Source: Mycobacteriales bacterium (GTDB taxonomy: Bacteria > Actinomycetota > Actinomycetes > Mycobacteriales > Mycobacteriaceae). Taken from it: a stretch of 64,000 nt of DNA. Both the position numbers and the translations under genes were made by a program. Below the pieces are notes generated by a model. That model saw nothing but the letters and a program-made list of their open reading frames with translations, was not told the DNA's origin and ran no database searches. Shown here piece after piece: positions 47,663 to 57,201 of this stretch (position 1 is the first letter of the stretch; the number at the start of each line of letters is the position of its first letter). The stretch covers positions 151,173-215,172 of the forward strand of contig DUTM01000006.1 in assembly GCA_012842085.1 (NCBI GenBank), given 5' to 3'.

Positions 47663-48787
47663 ATGACCGAAAAGAAGGAATCCGCCACGCGGGAGGCGAT
47701 TCGCAATGCCCGCCGCATCGTCGTCAAAATTGGTTCCTCCTCCCTTTCCCATCCCGGTGGGGGACTGGACCGAGAGCGCCTCGACCGGCTGGCCACCATC
47801 CTGGAACAGCGCATGCAGGATGGATCGGACGTGCTTGTGGTCTCCTCTGGTGCTATCGCTGCGGGGATGACGCCCCTCAAACTCAAAAAGAAGCCCCGCG
47901 ACGTCCCCACCAAACAGGCTGCTGCCGCCGTGGGGCAGGTGGAGCTTGCGAAAGCTTGGGGAGAGTCCTTCGGCCGCTACGACCGAGTAGTGGCACAGGT
48001 TCTTCTGACCGCAGGTGACCTTGGCAAACGGGACCGTGCCCGGAATGCCCAAAACACCATTGACCGTATCCGTTTCCTGCACGGTGTCCCCATCATTAAC
48101 GAAAACGACACCGTCGCCACCCACGAAATCCGTTTCGGGGACAATGACCGCCTGGCTGCGCTCGTGTCGCATTTGGTGTTCGCAGATGCGCTGGTGCTGT
48201 TGTCCGACGTGGATGGTCTCTATGATTCCGACCCGCGCCAAGGCAATGCGAACTTCATCTCCGAAGTGCCGCATCCGGCAAACCTGGAGGGTGTGGAAGC
48301 CGGTGACGGGGGAGCGCTCGGCACCGGTGGTATGGCTTCTAAACTGTGCTCCGCGCTGCTCGCCGCCGACTGCGGTGTTCCGGTGCTGCTGGCCTCCAGT
48401 GACGACGCCGACAAAGCCCTTACGGACGCTTCCGTGGGAACTGTTTTCGCAGCTCGGCCGCAGCGTTTGACCGCCAAGAAATTCTGGCTCCGCCACACTG
48501 CCGACATTCAAGGCTCCCTCATTTTGGATGCGGGCGCTGTTAACGCTGTGCGCAAACGGCGCAGCCTGTTGGCCGCTGGAATCGTGACCAGCCGCGGCGA
48601 CTTCCATGGGGGAGACGTGGTGGATCTACGGTCTGAGAAGGACGAGATTATTGGCCGCGGCATGGTGTCCTATAGTTCCTCCGAGCTGCAGTTCATGTTC
48701 CACATGACCACGGATGAACTTCCCATGGATATGCAGGATCCGGTGGTCCACGCGGACGATCTGGTGTTATTGCCGCATAAGCAATAA
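47663..48787 (+). CDS. proB: glutamate 5-kinase
   Basis: A 374-residue enzyme for the first step of proline synthesis. The amino acid kinase domain ([43 protein letters not shown]) is followed by a C-terminal PUA domain (about 280-370). It starts 3 bases after obg, so they are co-transcribed. proA, usually close by, lies about 7 kb downstream, behind the metallophosphoesterase cluster. Confidence 0.96.
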   Translation: MTEKKESATREAIRNARRIVVKIGSSSLSHPGGGLDRERLDRLATILEQRMQDGSDVLVVSSGAIAAGMTPLKLKKKPRDVPTKQAAAAVGQVELAKAWGESFGRYDRVVAQVLLTAGDLGKRDRARNAQNTIDRIRFLHGVPIINENDTVATHEIRFGDNDRLAALVSHLVFADALVLLSDVDGLYDSDPRQGNANFISEVPHPANLEGVEAGDGGALGTGGMASKLCSALLAADCGVPVLLASSDDADKALTDASVGTVFAARPQRLTAKKFWLRHTADIQGSLILDAGAVNAVRKRRSLLAAGIVTSRGDFHGGDVVDLRSEKDEIIGRGMVSYSSSELQFMFHMTTDELPMDMQDPVVHADDLVLLPHKQ

Positions 48788-48826
48788 TTCTTAGATAACT
48801 TTCGCTCCCGGCTCCAAAAAGTTGGA

Positions 48827-48832
48827 TAGCCT
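48827..48832 (+). promoter_or_regulatory. -10-like box of metallophosphoesterase copy 1
   Basis: TAGCCT exactly 6 bases before the ATG at 48839. The same hexamer at the same distance precedes copies 2 and 3. Consistent with leaderless mRNA. Confidence 0.55.
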
Positions 48833-48838
48833 GGGGTT

Positions 48839-50236
48839 ATGAGTGAAAAACTGGCAATAAGCAGAAGGCAGTTACTGACGGGTGCCGCTGCTGTAGCTGT
48901 TGGAACCACACTCGCAACAACTCCAGCAACCGCATCCACTGTAAATAATGCCGTCCTACCCAAAGCACCCCGTCCGCAAGATGTGAAAAAGACGCTCGTG
49001 ACGGATCTTGAAGTCCTGAGCGCCACCACCACATCCCTTACATTCTCGTGGGGAACCTTCGAAAGACCCCACACCGATCACCTCTTCCCGGGAGATCGCG
49101 TCGCCTCCGATGCCGAAGTGTGGCTCACGCCCGTCAATAGTGGCAAGCCTTTGAAGTGTGTCCACCGGTCCAAATCTGACACCGGATTCCACTTCATCAC
49201 TATTACTGGGTTGAAACCAGACACCGAGTATCGGTTCTCGTGCCGCTCCTTCGGAAGAGAAGCAGAACCTGGATTCTGGTTCACCCAGGTTTTCAACGAG
49301 CCGGAAGTGACCGGCACCGTCCGCACCCTGGCGCGACCCAAGGGACGCTACATCCAGACCGTCGCCATCTCCAATGACCTCCACATCGGTAAAGAGGGCG
49401 ATTCTGTTGGTAAAACCCACTGGGCAAGCGTCATGGTGGCAGCCATGCTGTCGGAAGTGAAACGCCGTGGGCTCACCCGCATCTATGCCAATGGTGACCT
49501 TTGTGACCATGGCAAATATGAGGAAGCCAAGGAGCTGCGCCGCGTGTGCAGCAAATTCGGTGACTACCAAAAGGATTATTTCCTTGTCCGCGGTAACCAC
49601 GACGCCTACGACATGGAAAAACCCACCAGCCCGGATCCGTTCCAGAAGGTTTTCCCCAAGCACAAGTTGCAAACAATGTGGGTGACGCAGGATAAGAAAC
49701 TGCGCGTCATCGGCATCGACAGTTCCTGGCCAGGTACCGATGGTGGGCGTATCACCGATGCCCAGTTCAAGGAACTTGAGAAGGTGCTGCTGAGTGATCC
49801 CAATAAACCCACTTTGGTGATGGCACACCATCCGGTTACCGAACATGCTGCCCGGACTAATGGTGGCCAGCGGCCCTTCATCCTCAACCGCAAGGATTCG
49901 ATGCGGCTGCAGCAGCTGTTCCAGAAAGCACCGGGTGTGTTCTTTATGGCAGCGGGCCACACCCACCGCGCCCACCGCGACGCCGCTGATCTGCCGGGAG
50001 GCCCCCAGTACGCGCAGTTCTGTGCGACTAGCCCCTACCCGGGTGGCTTCACCCTCATGGATATTTATGAGGGCGGCTATACGGTGACCTTCCACCGCAC
50101 CGCAATGGGCCAGGCTTTGCAACAGACCGCCATGAACCGCTACGCCATGGGCTACGGCTTCTATGGGGAGTACACCATCAGCCGTATGCGCGACCGGGCG
50201 TTTACCGTCCTTCGCGACATGTCGGCTTTGCGCTAA
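48839..50236 (+). CDS. Tat-exported metallophosphoesterase, copy 1
   Basis: A 465-residue protein. A Tat signal (SRRQLLTGAAA, about 1-33) precedes an FN3-like domain (about 52-150; SLTFSWGTF, TGLKPDTEYRFSC), as in purple acid phosphatases. The calcineurin-like phosphoesterase domain has all metal-ligand motifs: SNDLHIG, NGDLCDHG, RGNHDAY, MAHHP and AGHTHRAH. Export folded, with bound metals, is inferred from the Tat signal. The substrate is unknown: phosphate esters, nucleotides or wall polymers are possible. Very similar to copy 3 and less so to copy 2. Inserted between proB and proA. Confidence 0.88.
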   Translation: MSEKLAISRRQLLTGAAAVAVGTTLATTPATASTVNNAVLPKAPRPQDVKKTLVTDLEVLSATTTSLTFSWGTFERPHTDHLFPGDRVASDAEVWLTPVNSGKPLKCVHRSKSDTGFHFITITGLKPDTEYRFSCRSFGREAEPGFWFTQVFNEPEVTGTVRTLARPKGRYIQTVAISNDLHIGKEGDSVGKTHWASVMVAAMLSEVKRRGLTRIYANGDLCDHGKYEEAKELRRVCSKFGDYQKDYFLVRGNHDAYDMEKPTSPDPFQKVFPKHKLQTMWVTQDKKLRVIGIDSSWPGTDGGRITDAQFKELEKVLLSDPNKPTLVMAHHPVTEHAARTNGGQRPFILNRKDSMRLQQLFQKAPGVFFMAAGHTHRAHRDAADLPGGPQYAQFCATSPYPGGFTLMDIYEGGYTVTFHRTAMGQALQQTAMNRYAMGYGFYGEYTISRMRDRAFTVLRDMSALR

Positions 50237-50250
50237 AAACTAACCAACTG

Positions 50251-50294
50251 AAAACGCTGCAGAAGTGACTTGGCGCCACTTCTGCGGCGTTTTC
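50251..50294 (+). terminator. terminator after metallophosphoesterase copy 1
   Basis: AAAACGC-T-GCAGAAGTG pairs with CACTTCTGC-G-GCGTTTT around a short loop, ending in TTTTCTG. Confidence 0.8.
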
Positions 50295-50349
50295 TGCAAT
50301 CTTTACGGAGAATTCAAATCGTGCCCACTCGCAGCTCACTAAACTCTCG

Positions 50350-50355
50350 TAGCCT
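50350..50355 (+). promoter_or_regulatory. -10-like box of metallophosphoesterase copy 2
   Basis: TAGCCT exactly 6 bases before the ATG at 50362. The intervening GGAGGT also reads as an SD, the only one of the three copies to have this. Confidence 0.5.
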
Positions 50356-50361
50356 GGAGGT

Positions 50362-51762
50362 ATGAGTACCTCCACCCCATTTACCAGACGCCAATTCCTC
50401 GCGGGAACCGCGGCCACCGTTGCTGTGGGTGCCACCTTGTCCCCGGCAGTTGCCCGCGCCACCGCGCTGCCGGAGCGGACAATACCTACGCAGTCCGCAG
50501 CGTTGGATTCGTTAAGCATCGACGTCACCGACTTGGAGGTACTTACCGCCACCCCCACCACTTTGACTTTCGCGTGGAGCACTTTCCGCAGACCACACAC
50601 CGACCATCTGCAACCAGGTGAGCGCATCCCTTCCGATGGGGAAGTGTGGTTGGCGCCTGTGGGGCGGGGCCAGAAACTCAAAAGAGTGCACCGGTCAACG
50701 TCGCGCACCGGATTCCACTTCATCACCATCACCGGACTCAAACCGGACACCCTCTACCGGTTCTCGTGCCGCTCTTTCGGTAAAGAAGCCTCGCCGGGAT
50801 TATGGTTTACAAACGTCACCGGGGAGCCGGAGGTCACCAAGCATGTGCGCACCTTGGCACGACCCAAAGGCCGACATCTGCAAACCGTTGCTATCTGCAA
50901 CGACATCCATATTGGTATGAAAAGTGAGGTTGACGGGAACCGCAAATGGCCCAGTGTCATGGTGTCCTCCATGCTGTCGGAGCTGAAAAGACGCGGCATA
51001 AACCGGGTTTATGTGAACGGCGACGTCTGCGACGAGGGTGTTGTTGCGGAAGCACGAGAAATGCGCCGCATCTTCGACCAGTTCGGAGAATATAACCGCG
51101 ACTACTTTTTCACACGCGGCAACCACGATGCGTACGCCATGCAGAGTTTCACCGACCCCGATCCGATCCGCACCGTGTTCCCAGGGCACCCACTGCAAAA
51201 AATGTGGGTGACGAAAGACCGCAAACTGCGAGTGATCGGACTGGATAGTTCCTGGCCGGGGCTGGGGAGCGGCAAAATAGGGGACGCCCAGTTCCAACAA
51301 CTGGAACGCGAACTGGCGCGCGACCCCCACACCCCCACATTGGTGATGGCGCACCACCCCGTCACCACCCATGCAGCCATGAGCGACATTCGGATGCGGG
51401 ACGGCATCCTCGACAAAGACGACTCCATCCGGCTACAGAAAATCTTTCAAAAAGCACCCGGAGTGTTTTTCATGGCGGCGGGCCACACCCACCGCGCCCA
51501 CCGGGACCGCCCAGACTTCCGGGACGGCCCCGAGTTTTGCCAATTCTGCTGCGCCACACCCTATCCAGGTGGATATACGCTCATGGATTTCTATGAAGGT
51601 GGGTATACGGTGGCGTTCCATAGGACGGCCACCGGGCAGGCGCTAAAACAGACCGCGCAGAACCGCTACGACATGTTTTATGGCTTCTACGGGGAGTACA
51701 CCATCAGTCGCATGCGGAACCGCTGCTTTACTGTCATGCGGGATATGTCCGCGTTGCGTTAA
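50362..51762 (+). CDS. Tat-exported metallophosphoesterase, copy 2 (most diverged)
   Basis: A 466-residue paralogue with the same architecture: Tat signal TRRQFLAGTAA (about 1-33), FN3-like domain, then phosphoesterase motifs CNDIHIG, NGDVCDEG, RGNHDAY, MAHHP and AGHTHRAH. All metal ligands are kept, so it should be active. Differences from copies 1 and 3 concentrate in loops around the active site, for example DPDPIRTVFPGHPLQ in place of SPDPFQKVFPKHKLQ and RDRPDFRDGPEF in place of RDAADLPGGPQY. This suggests an altered substrate. It has its own box and is probably transcribed alone. Confidence 0.87.
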   Translation: MSTSTPFTRRQFLAGTAATVAVGATLSPAVARATALPERTIPTQSAALDSLSIDVTDLEVLTATPTTLTFAWSTFRRPHTDHLQPGERIPSDGEVWLAPVGRGQKLKRVHRSTSRTGFHFITITGLKPDTLYRFSCRSFGKEASPGLWFTNVTGEPEVTKHVRTLARPKGRHLQTVAICNDIHIGMKSEVDGNRKWPSVMVSSMLSELKRRGINRVYVNGDVCDEGVVAEAREMRRIFDQFGEYNRDYFFTRGNHDAYAMQSFTDPDPIRTVFPGHPLQKMWVTKDRKLRVIGLDSSWPGLGSGKIGDAQFQQLERELARDPHTPTLVMAHHPVTTHAAMSDIRMRDGILDKDDSIRLQKIFQKAPGVFFMAAGHTHRAHRDRPDFRDGPEFCQFCCATPYPGGYTLMDFYEGGYTVAFHRTATGQALKQTAQNRYDMFYGFYGEYTISRMRNRCFTVMRDMSALR

Positions 51763-51766
51763 TAAA

Positions 51767-51797
51767 TGGTGAAGCGAATTCGCCATAAACTTCACCA
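51767..51797 (+). terminator. dyad after metallophosphoesterase copy 2
   Basis: TGGTGAAG / CTTCACCA arms with a palindrome GCGAATTCGC inside. No T run follows, so it may be regulatory rather than a terminator. Confidence 0.45.
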
Positions 51798-51838
51798 GGA
51801 GTTTAGGTTGCACTCTCCCGAGCTTTAGCAACACCCAA

Positions 51839-51844
51839 TAGCCT
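51839..51844 (+). promoter_or_regulatory. -10-like box of metallophosphoesterase copy 3
   Basis: TAGCCT exactly 6 bases before the ATG at 51851; no SD between them (GGACAT). Confidence 0.55.
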
Positions 51845-51850
51845 GGACAT

Positions 51851-53248
51851 ATGACCACTCACAAGACTGTTTCAAGACGCCAGTTCCTTGCAGGTACTGC
51901 TGCTGTCACCGTCGGAGCGGCCCTAGCTACTACTCCCGCCTCCGCTGCCACTGTTAACAACGCTGCACTACCGCGTGCACCCAAGTCCGCTGACCCCCAG
52001 AAAGCTGCAGTCACGGACCTTGAAGTCCTGACCGCCACACCTACCTCCCTCACCTTTGCGTGGGCCACCTTCGACCGCCCCCACACCGACCACATGCTGC
52101 CGGGAACCCGCGTCGCCTCCGACGCGGAAGTATGGCTGGCACCCACTGCGGGTGGCCAAAAACTGAAGTGCGTCCACCGTTCCAAGTCGAACACCGGATT
52201 CCACTTCATCACCATTACCGGCCTGAAACCCGACACCGAGTACCGCTTCTCCTGCCGCTCCTTCGGCAGAGAAGCCAAACCCGGACTCTGGTTCACCCAG
52301 GTTTTCAACGAGCCAGAAGTAACCGGCAAGGTGCGCACCCTCGCTCGCCCCAAGGGACGCTACATCCAGACCGTCGCCATCTCGAACGACCTCCACATTG
52401 GTAAAGACGGCGAATCCGTTGGCAAAACCCACTGGGCCAGCGTCATGGTGTCAGCCATGTTCGCAGAGCTGAAGCGCCGCGGTATTACCCAGGTATACGC
52501 CAACGGCGACCTGTGTGACCACGGCACCTACGAAGAGGCCAAAGAGCTGCGCCGGGTCTGCGACAAGTTCGGCAAATACCAAGAAAACTACTTCCTGATC
52601 CGTGGCAACCACGACGCCTACGACATGGAAAAACCCACCAGCCCGGACCCGTTCCAGAAGGTTTTCCCCAAGCACAAGCTGCAAACAATGTGGGTAACCT
52701 ACGACAAGAAACTCCGGGTTATCGGTATCGATAGCTCCTGGCCAGGCACTGACTCCGGTCGCATCACCGAATCCCAGTTCCGGCATTTGGAGAAGGAACT
52801 CATGCGCAAACCCAATGAGCCGACCCTGGTGATGGCGCACCACCCTGTCACCGACCATGCTGCTCGCACCAACGCTGGGCTCCGTCCATTCATTCTGGAC
52901 AAGGACGACGCGGATCGTCTCCAGCGTCTCTTCCAGAAAGCCCCGGGTGTGTTCTTCATGGCCGCCGGCCACACGCACCGCGCCCACCGCGATGCTCCCG
53001 ACCTGCCGGGTGGACCAGAGTTCGCTCAGTTCCCCTGCACCAGCCCCTTCCCAGGAGGTTTCACCCTCATGGACATTTACGAAGGTGGCTACACGGTGAG
53101 CTTCCACCGCACGGCAACCGGCCAGGCACTGCAGCAGACGGCACTCAACCGCTACTCCGCAAGCCTCGGCTTCTACGGTGAGTACACCATCAGCCGCATG
53201 CGGGACCGCTGTTTTACGGTGCACCGCAATATGTCTGCGCTTCGCTAA
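51851..53248 (+). CDS. Tat-exported metallophosphoesterase, copy 3
   Basis: A 465-residue paralogue, nearly collinear with copy 1. Tat signal SRRQFLAGTAA, FN3-like domain, and SNDLHIG, NGDLCDHG, RGNHDAY, MAHHP and AGHTHRAH are conserved. Long stretches are identical to copy 1 (for example QKVFPKHKLQTMWVT), and the DNA is nearly identical there too, which suggests recent duplication or gene conversion between copies 1 and 3 across copy 2. The substrate is unknown. Confidence 0.88.
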   Translation: MTTHKTVSRRQFLAGTAAVTVGAALATTPASAATVNNAALPRAPKSADPQKAAVTDLEVLTATPTSLTFAWATFDRPHTDHMLPGTRVASDAEVWLAPTAGGQKLKCVHRSKSNTGFHFITITGLKPDTEYRFSCRSFGREAKPGLWFTQVFNEPEVTGKVRTLARPKGRYIQTVAISNDLHIGKDGESVGKTHWASVMVSAMFAELKRRGITQVYANGDLCDHGTYEEAKELRRVCDKFGKYQENYFLIRGNHDAYDMEKPTSPDPFQKVFPKHKLQTMWVTYDKKLRVIGIDSSWPGTDSGRITESQFRHLEKELMRKPNEPTLVMAHHPVTDHAARTNAGLRPFILDKDDADRLQRLFQKAPGVFFMAAGHTHRAHRDAPDLPGGPEFAQFPCTSPFPGGFTLMDIYEGGYTVSFHRTATGQALQQTALNRYSASLGFYGEYTISRMRDRCFTVHRNMSALR

Positions 53249-53278
53249 AACCGACGCAGCAAAACCCTCACAATTGCA

Positions 53279-53326
53279 CAACACCTCAGAGGAACCGTGA
53301 GCAGGGTAGCTTCTGGGGTGTTTTGT
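53279..53326 (+). terminator. terminator after metallophosphoesterase copy 3
   Basis: AACACCTCAGA pairs with TCTGGGGTGTT (one G-T) across a loop of about 21 bases, followed by TTGTGTG. Confidence 0.55.
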
Positions 53327-53464
53327 GTGCAATAAAAATGATTGATTAATTGGGAGCTGGAGAAAACTTAGTCGATCGTCCATCTGGTGTAAGATAATTA
53401 ACCGTTACCCCACATGGGAAACAGCTAGATTCATCCATAATTGTCTACAAATTAGGGTAGGAAC

Positions 53465-55144
53465 GTGGCTCCCAAAATTTTTCGTGGCACTACCGTAGCC
53501 CATAAAGTCGTAGCGATTCTGCTGGCCATCATGGCGATCGCTACGGTGGCAGGGCTAGCCTATTACTGGCCGTCATCCACCACCATGGGTATGGATGAAA
53601 CCATGAAAAAATCCATGGGATATGACGATGAACTCGTCTATGCAGAAATTGTGGATGAAGGAGCAACTTCCTGCACCAACTCGCTTTTTGGCACACCTCT
53701 TACCATCCGGCCCGAATACCCTCCCGAGACTAAAGACCTCACCTTGGAGGAACTTCCGGAAGGACAATGCCCAGCAGTTACTGCCCGCATTGTGAAAGGG
53801 GAAGGCCAAGGATATTTCGTTATCTTTAATAACCGCGTAGTGGGGGACAAGGTGGCCTTGGAAAAGGGCCAAACTGTGCGGCTCGCAATGGACACCTCTG
53901 GGGATGAGCCGCGTTTTGTTTTCGAAGACATGGATAGGCGCGTGCCACTCGCGGTATGGATTGGTATCACCGCGCTACTTGTCATCATGGTGGGGTCGTG
54001 GAAAGGACTGCGCGCACTGATTGGCGTGGTCATCACCCTTGCTGTGGTCGTGCTTTGGATCCTGCCCTCCATCATGTCTGGCAATCCTGCAATGACAGTA
54101 GCGGTAGTGGGTGCCGCCGCTGCACTGTTCATAGTTATGTTCTTCGTCCACGGGTTCAGTTGGAAGACAGCGTCGGCACTATTAGCCACCCTCATATCAG
54201 TGTTGGGGGCGGTGGCGATCAGCAGATTCGCGGTGCTCACCACACACATCACTGACATGGCAGAAGAACAAAACGTCACCATGCAGATGTATATGCAGCA
54301 GCTACCTATCGTGGGGCTGCTCATTGCTGGCTTCATCATCGGCACCAGCGGTGTGCTGAATGACGTCACCATCAGCCAAGCTGCCACCGTTTTTGAGCTT
54401 GTTGAGATGGATCCCAAAGCCTCCCCATCGCGGGTCTTCGATGCCGCAATGCGGGTGGGACGCGACCACATTTCCTCCATGCTCTACACCCTGGTGTTGG
54501 CCTACACCGGTTCTGTACTGCCCCTTTTGCTCTTCATCCAGCAATCCAGCCGTGGCATGTGGGAAGTGCTCAATGGGGAAACCATCGCAGTGGAGATTAT
54601 TCGCTCCCTGGTCGGTGTTATTGCGCTTACCTTCTGTTTCCCACTCACCAACGCTATTGCCATCTGGCTCGCTAAACCACGCCAGCGGATTGCCGTTGCT
54701 GCGAAAGGGACGCGTGGGGCGGATGACGGCGCCGAGAAAACTGCGCAAAAGGTTACTGCTGACAAAACTGCTACCACCCCCGCACCTGCAACCGCAGCCA
54801 CCACGGAACGTGCATCGCGCACACAAGACACCGCAGCGGGTTCCACGGTAGCGACACCGTCAACACCTACCCCGGCCCAACCTACTACCAGGTTCGGGGC
54901 TGAGGTAGAAGAAGAAATAGAGGAAGTTGAAGGGGAGATCGTAGACACTCCGGTGCCTCCTCGGCGACCCACCCCACCGGATACTGCTGCTGGCCGTCGC
55001 GCACGCCGCATCAGCCCCAGCTATGTCGATAGTCGTTTGCTGCAAGGGTCCGATACTGATTACAAGCCTCGGCGCAGCAAAGATGATGACACCACCCCTC
55101 CGCCCAATACTGAGAACTATAAGGGCCGTCGGCGGGCTGACTAA
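53465..55144 (+). CDS. YibE/F-family multipass membrane protein
   Basis: A 559-residue membrane protein starting at GTG with TAGGAAC before it. One N-terminal helix (about 12-34) leads to an extracytoplasmic domain of about 120 residues, then seven or so helices (about 155-420) with the YibE/F region GTSGVLNDVTISQAATVFEL. A Thr/Ala-rich, then acidic, then Arg/Pro-rich cytoplasmic tail ends it. YibE/F proteins are widespread in Gram-positives; a transport role has been suggested but is not established. Monocistronic. Confidence 0.85.
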   Translation: MAPKIFRGTTVAHKVVAILLAIMAIATVAGLAYYWPSSTTMGMDETMKKSMGYDDELVYAEIVDEGATSCTNSLFGTPLTIRPEYPPETKDLTLEELPEGQCPAVTARIVKGEGQGYFVIFNNRVVGDKVALEKGQTVRLAMDTSGDEPRFVFEDMDRRVPLAVWIGITALLVIMVGSWKGLRALIGVVITLAVVVLWILPSIMSGNPAMTVAVVGAAAALFIVMFFVHGFSWKTASALLATLISVLGAVAISRFAVLTTHITDMAEEQNVTMQMYMQQLPIVGLLIAGFIIGTSGVLNDVTISQAATVFELVEMDPKASPSRVFDAAMRVGRDHISSMLYTLVLAYTGSVLPLLLFIQQSSRGMWEVLNGETIAVEIIRSLVGVIALTFCFPLTNAIAIWLAKPRQRIAVAAKGTRGADDGAEKTAQKVTADKTATTPAPATAATTERASRTQDTAAGSTVATPSTPTPAQPTTRFGAEVEEEIEEVEGEIVDTPVPPRRPTPPDTAAGRRARRISPSYVDSRLLQGSDTDYKPRRSKDDDTTPPPNTENYKGRRRAD

Positions 55145-55193
55145 ACTGCACTAACCGCAGTTCACTGCAGCTGCGCTGGTGTTAAACGCGGCG

Positions 55194-55724
55194 TTAAATA
55201 ATGCACCACCGCTCGCCCTCCAGCCGGAACCCAATGGAGACTTTCCCTTTTTCTGAAGGCAGCTGGGTGTTTTCCACGACGTCCGGGTGGTAGTTGCTTA
55301 CCAGTGTGCCTTCCGCAGTATTGCCTGTCATGGTTAAATCTTCTACCTCTAGATCGACCCACGGGATCCGGCCTTGCGCATCGGTCTCCGATGCGGAAAG
55401 CACAGGCAGATTAGCTAGGATGGCGGCGGCTCCGGAGCCTTTCATCCCGCTGCAAAAAACATTGGCGACCAACTGTTCGCGCACTTGTGGATCTGCTGTT
55501 TGCAGGCCGGTTTCTAGCGAATCAACGACCTGCTCAATGCGGGAAGCCGCGGAGTCGTCAGTGGCTGTGGGGCTCAACGTGGAGCCAATTATCACTCCCA
55601 AAATTGCCAGCACTATTACCCCGCCACTTAGTAGCCAGCGGGTGTTTTTTGTGCCACGATCCTCTTCCCGAAGAGCTTCAGACAAGCTCTCGGGCACAGT
55701 TTCGGGTAGAAAATCAGAAGGCAT
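55194..55724 (-). CDS. hypothetical single-pass membrane protein
   Basis: A 176-residue protein: acidic cytoplasmic N-terminus of about 30 residues, one membrane helix (WLLSGGVIVLAILGVIIGS, about 30-49), and an extracytoplasmic domain with two cysteines (NVFCSGMKG and the penultimate ERWCII). The domain has a low-complexity start and an NTF2-like feel (VSNYHPDVVENTQL, KVSIGFRLEGERWCI), which would be like the Mce-associated or lipoprotein-type helpers, but this is only a guess. The start is ATG 55724; a TTG at 55733 is an alternative. Convergent with the YibE/F gene. Confidence 0.65.
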   Translation of the reverse strand: MPSDFLPETVPESLSEALREEDRGTKNTRWLLSGGVIVLAILGVIIGSTLSPTATDDSAASRIEQVVDSLETGLQTADPQVREQLVANVFCSGMKGSGAAAILANLPVLSASETDAQGRIPWVDLEVEDLTMTGNTAEGTLVSNYHPDVVENTQLPSEKGKVSIGFRLEGERWCII

Positions 55725-55905
55725 ATAGTCCAAGAATTATGTGGGAGTGAGCAACAATGCCAGTTTATGGGCTGCATCACACAAAATGTTGCGGTTGCCC
55801 CGAATAGATTCAGAATTGCCAAGTTTTGCCAGAAAGCGCAGCAAAACCCTTGGACAGAAATCGCAACAATCCAAATACCCTGGAAACTACCGCCCAGAGG
55901 GAAGG

Positions 55906-55911
55906 TAGGCT
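55906..55911 (+). promoter_or_regulatory. possible -10 box directly before proA
   Basis: TAGGCT, 7 bases before the proA ATG at 55919. Same leaderless-type spacing as pncB and cmrA. Confidence 0.35.
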
Positions 55912-55918
55912 ATGGGGT

Positions 55919-57169
55919 ATGACTACAAATGATGCCCTCCGTGAAGAAGTTTTAGCAGCAGCACAACGCTCCAAAGACGCCTCCCGCGTCGTGGGGTTGC
56001 TGACCACTAGCGAGAAAAACACCATCCTGGAAACAGCTGCCCAAGCACTCCTCAACAATGTGGACGATATTCTGGCGGCCAACCAGAAAGACATCGAAAC
56101 TGCCCGCGATAAAGGCACCCCGGAAGCCCTCATCGACCGTCTCTCCCTCGATGATTCCCGCGTCGCAGGAATAGCTGACGGTTTGCGCCAGGTGGCAGGA
56201 CTGCCCGATCCGGTGGGCACCATTGTCCGCGGCTCCACATTGGCCAACGGACTAAAGCTGCGCCAGGTGCGAGTCCCCATGGGTGTTATCGGCATCGTTT
56301 ATGAAGCGCGCCCCAACGTCACTGTCGATGCTTTTGGACTCGCCCTCAAATCCGGCAACGCCGTCATTTTGCGCGGCTCCAAATCCGCCACCAACTCCAA
56401 CCAGAAGTTGGTTGAAATACTGCAACAAGCACTCAAAGAATGCGATGTGCCCGTAGATGCAGTGCAACTTATTAGCTCGGCCAGCCACGACTCCGTCACC
56501 CACCTGATTCAGGCACGCGGCCTGGTGGATGTGGTTATTCCGCGGGGTGGCGCCAACCTTATTAACGCCGTCGTAAAAAACGCCACCATTCCCACCATCG
56601 AAACCGGCACCGGCAATTGCCACCTCTACCTGCACGACAAAGCAGACCTCGAGATGGGTATTGCCTGCTTGCTGAACGGAAAGACCCGCCGTCCCTCCGT
56701 GTGTAACGCCACGGAAACTGTGCTGGTGGATAAAGGCCTGGGGGAGGACGCTCTCCAGCAGGTGGTGGATGCTCTGCAAGCAGCTGACGTCACCATCCAC
56801 AGCGACCTGGACGGGTTCGAACCAGCCACGGATGCTGACTGGCGCGACGAATACCTCTCCATGGACATTGCCCTCAAAGTTGTTGACGGACTCGACGCGG
56901 CCGTCGATCACATTAACTATTGGGGCTCCGGCCACTCCGAAGCCATCATCACTGATGACGTCACGGTGGCACAGCAGTTCACGGACCGGGTAGATGCAGC
57001 TGCCGTCTACGTCAACGCCTCCACCGCCTACACCGACGGCGAGCAGTACGGCATGGGAGCCGAAATGGGTATTTCCACCCAGAAGCTGCACGCTCGCGGA
57101 CCCATGGCTCTTCCGGAACTCACCAGCAACAAGTGGGTCATTTGGGGTACCGGCCAAACCCGGCCCTAG
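55919..57169 (+). CDS. proA: gamma-glutamyl phosphate reductase
   Basis: A 416-residue NADPH-dependent enzyme for the second step of proline synthesis. The ALDH-type fold shows [30 protein letters not shown] motifs (for example [20 protein letters not shown]), IPRGGANLI, and the catalytic cysteine in [17 protein letters not shown] 55919 gives the usual family length; the frame is open from 55826 but the extra residues lack similarity. First gene of the proA-nadD-rsfS-gpgP-octT series. Confidence 0.96.
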   Translation: MTTNDALREEVLAAAQRSKDASRVVGLLTTSEKNTILETAAQALLNNVDDILAANQKDIETARDKGTPEALIDRLSLDDSRVAGIADGLRQVAGLPDPVGTIVRGSTLANGLKLRQVRVPMGVIGIVYEARPNVTVDAFGLALKSGNAVILRGSKSATNSNQKLVEILQQALKECDVPVDAVQLISSASHDSVTHLIQARGLVDVVIPRGGANLINAVVKNATIPTIETGTGNCHLYLHDKADLEMGIACLLNGKTRRPSVCNATETVLVDKGLGEDALQQVVDALQAADVTIHSDLDGFEPATDADWRDEYLSMDIALKVVDGLDAAVDHINYWGSGHSEAIITDDVTVAQQFTDRVDAAAVYVNASTAYTDGEQYGMGAEMGISTQKLHARGPMALPELTSNKWVIWGTGQTRP

Positions 57170-57201
57170 TGCGTTTACTGCTGACGAAGGAGACAGCTGT
57201 A

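Larger units (their letters stand above)
48839..53248 (+). repeat. tandem triplication of metallophosphoesterase genes
   Basis: Three full-length paralogues of 465-466 residues in the same orientation with spacers of 125 and 88 bases. All catalytic motifs are intact and each has its own start-proximal TAGCCT box. The spacers between copies are not similar apart from that box. Confidence 0.9.

Noticed and set aside
48956..50122. 388-codon minus-strand frame opposite metallophosphoesterase copy 1
   Set aside because: Same shadow frame appears opposite copies 2 and 3, because the sense genes are homologous; no independent signal.
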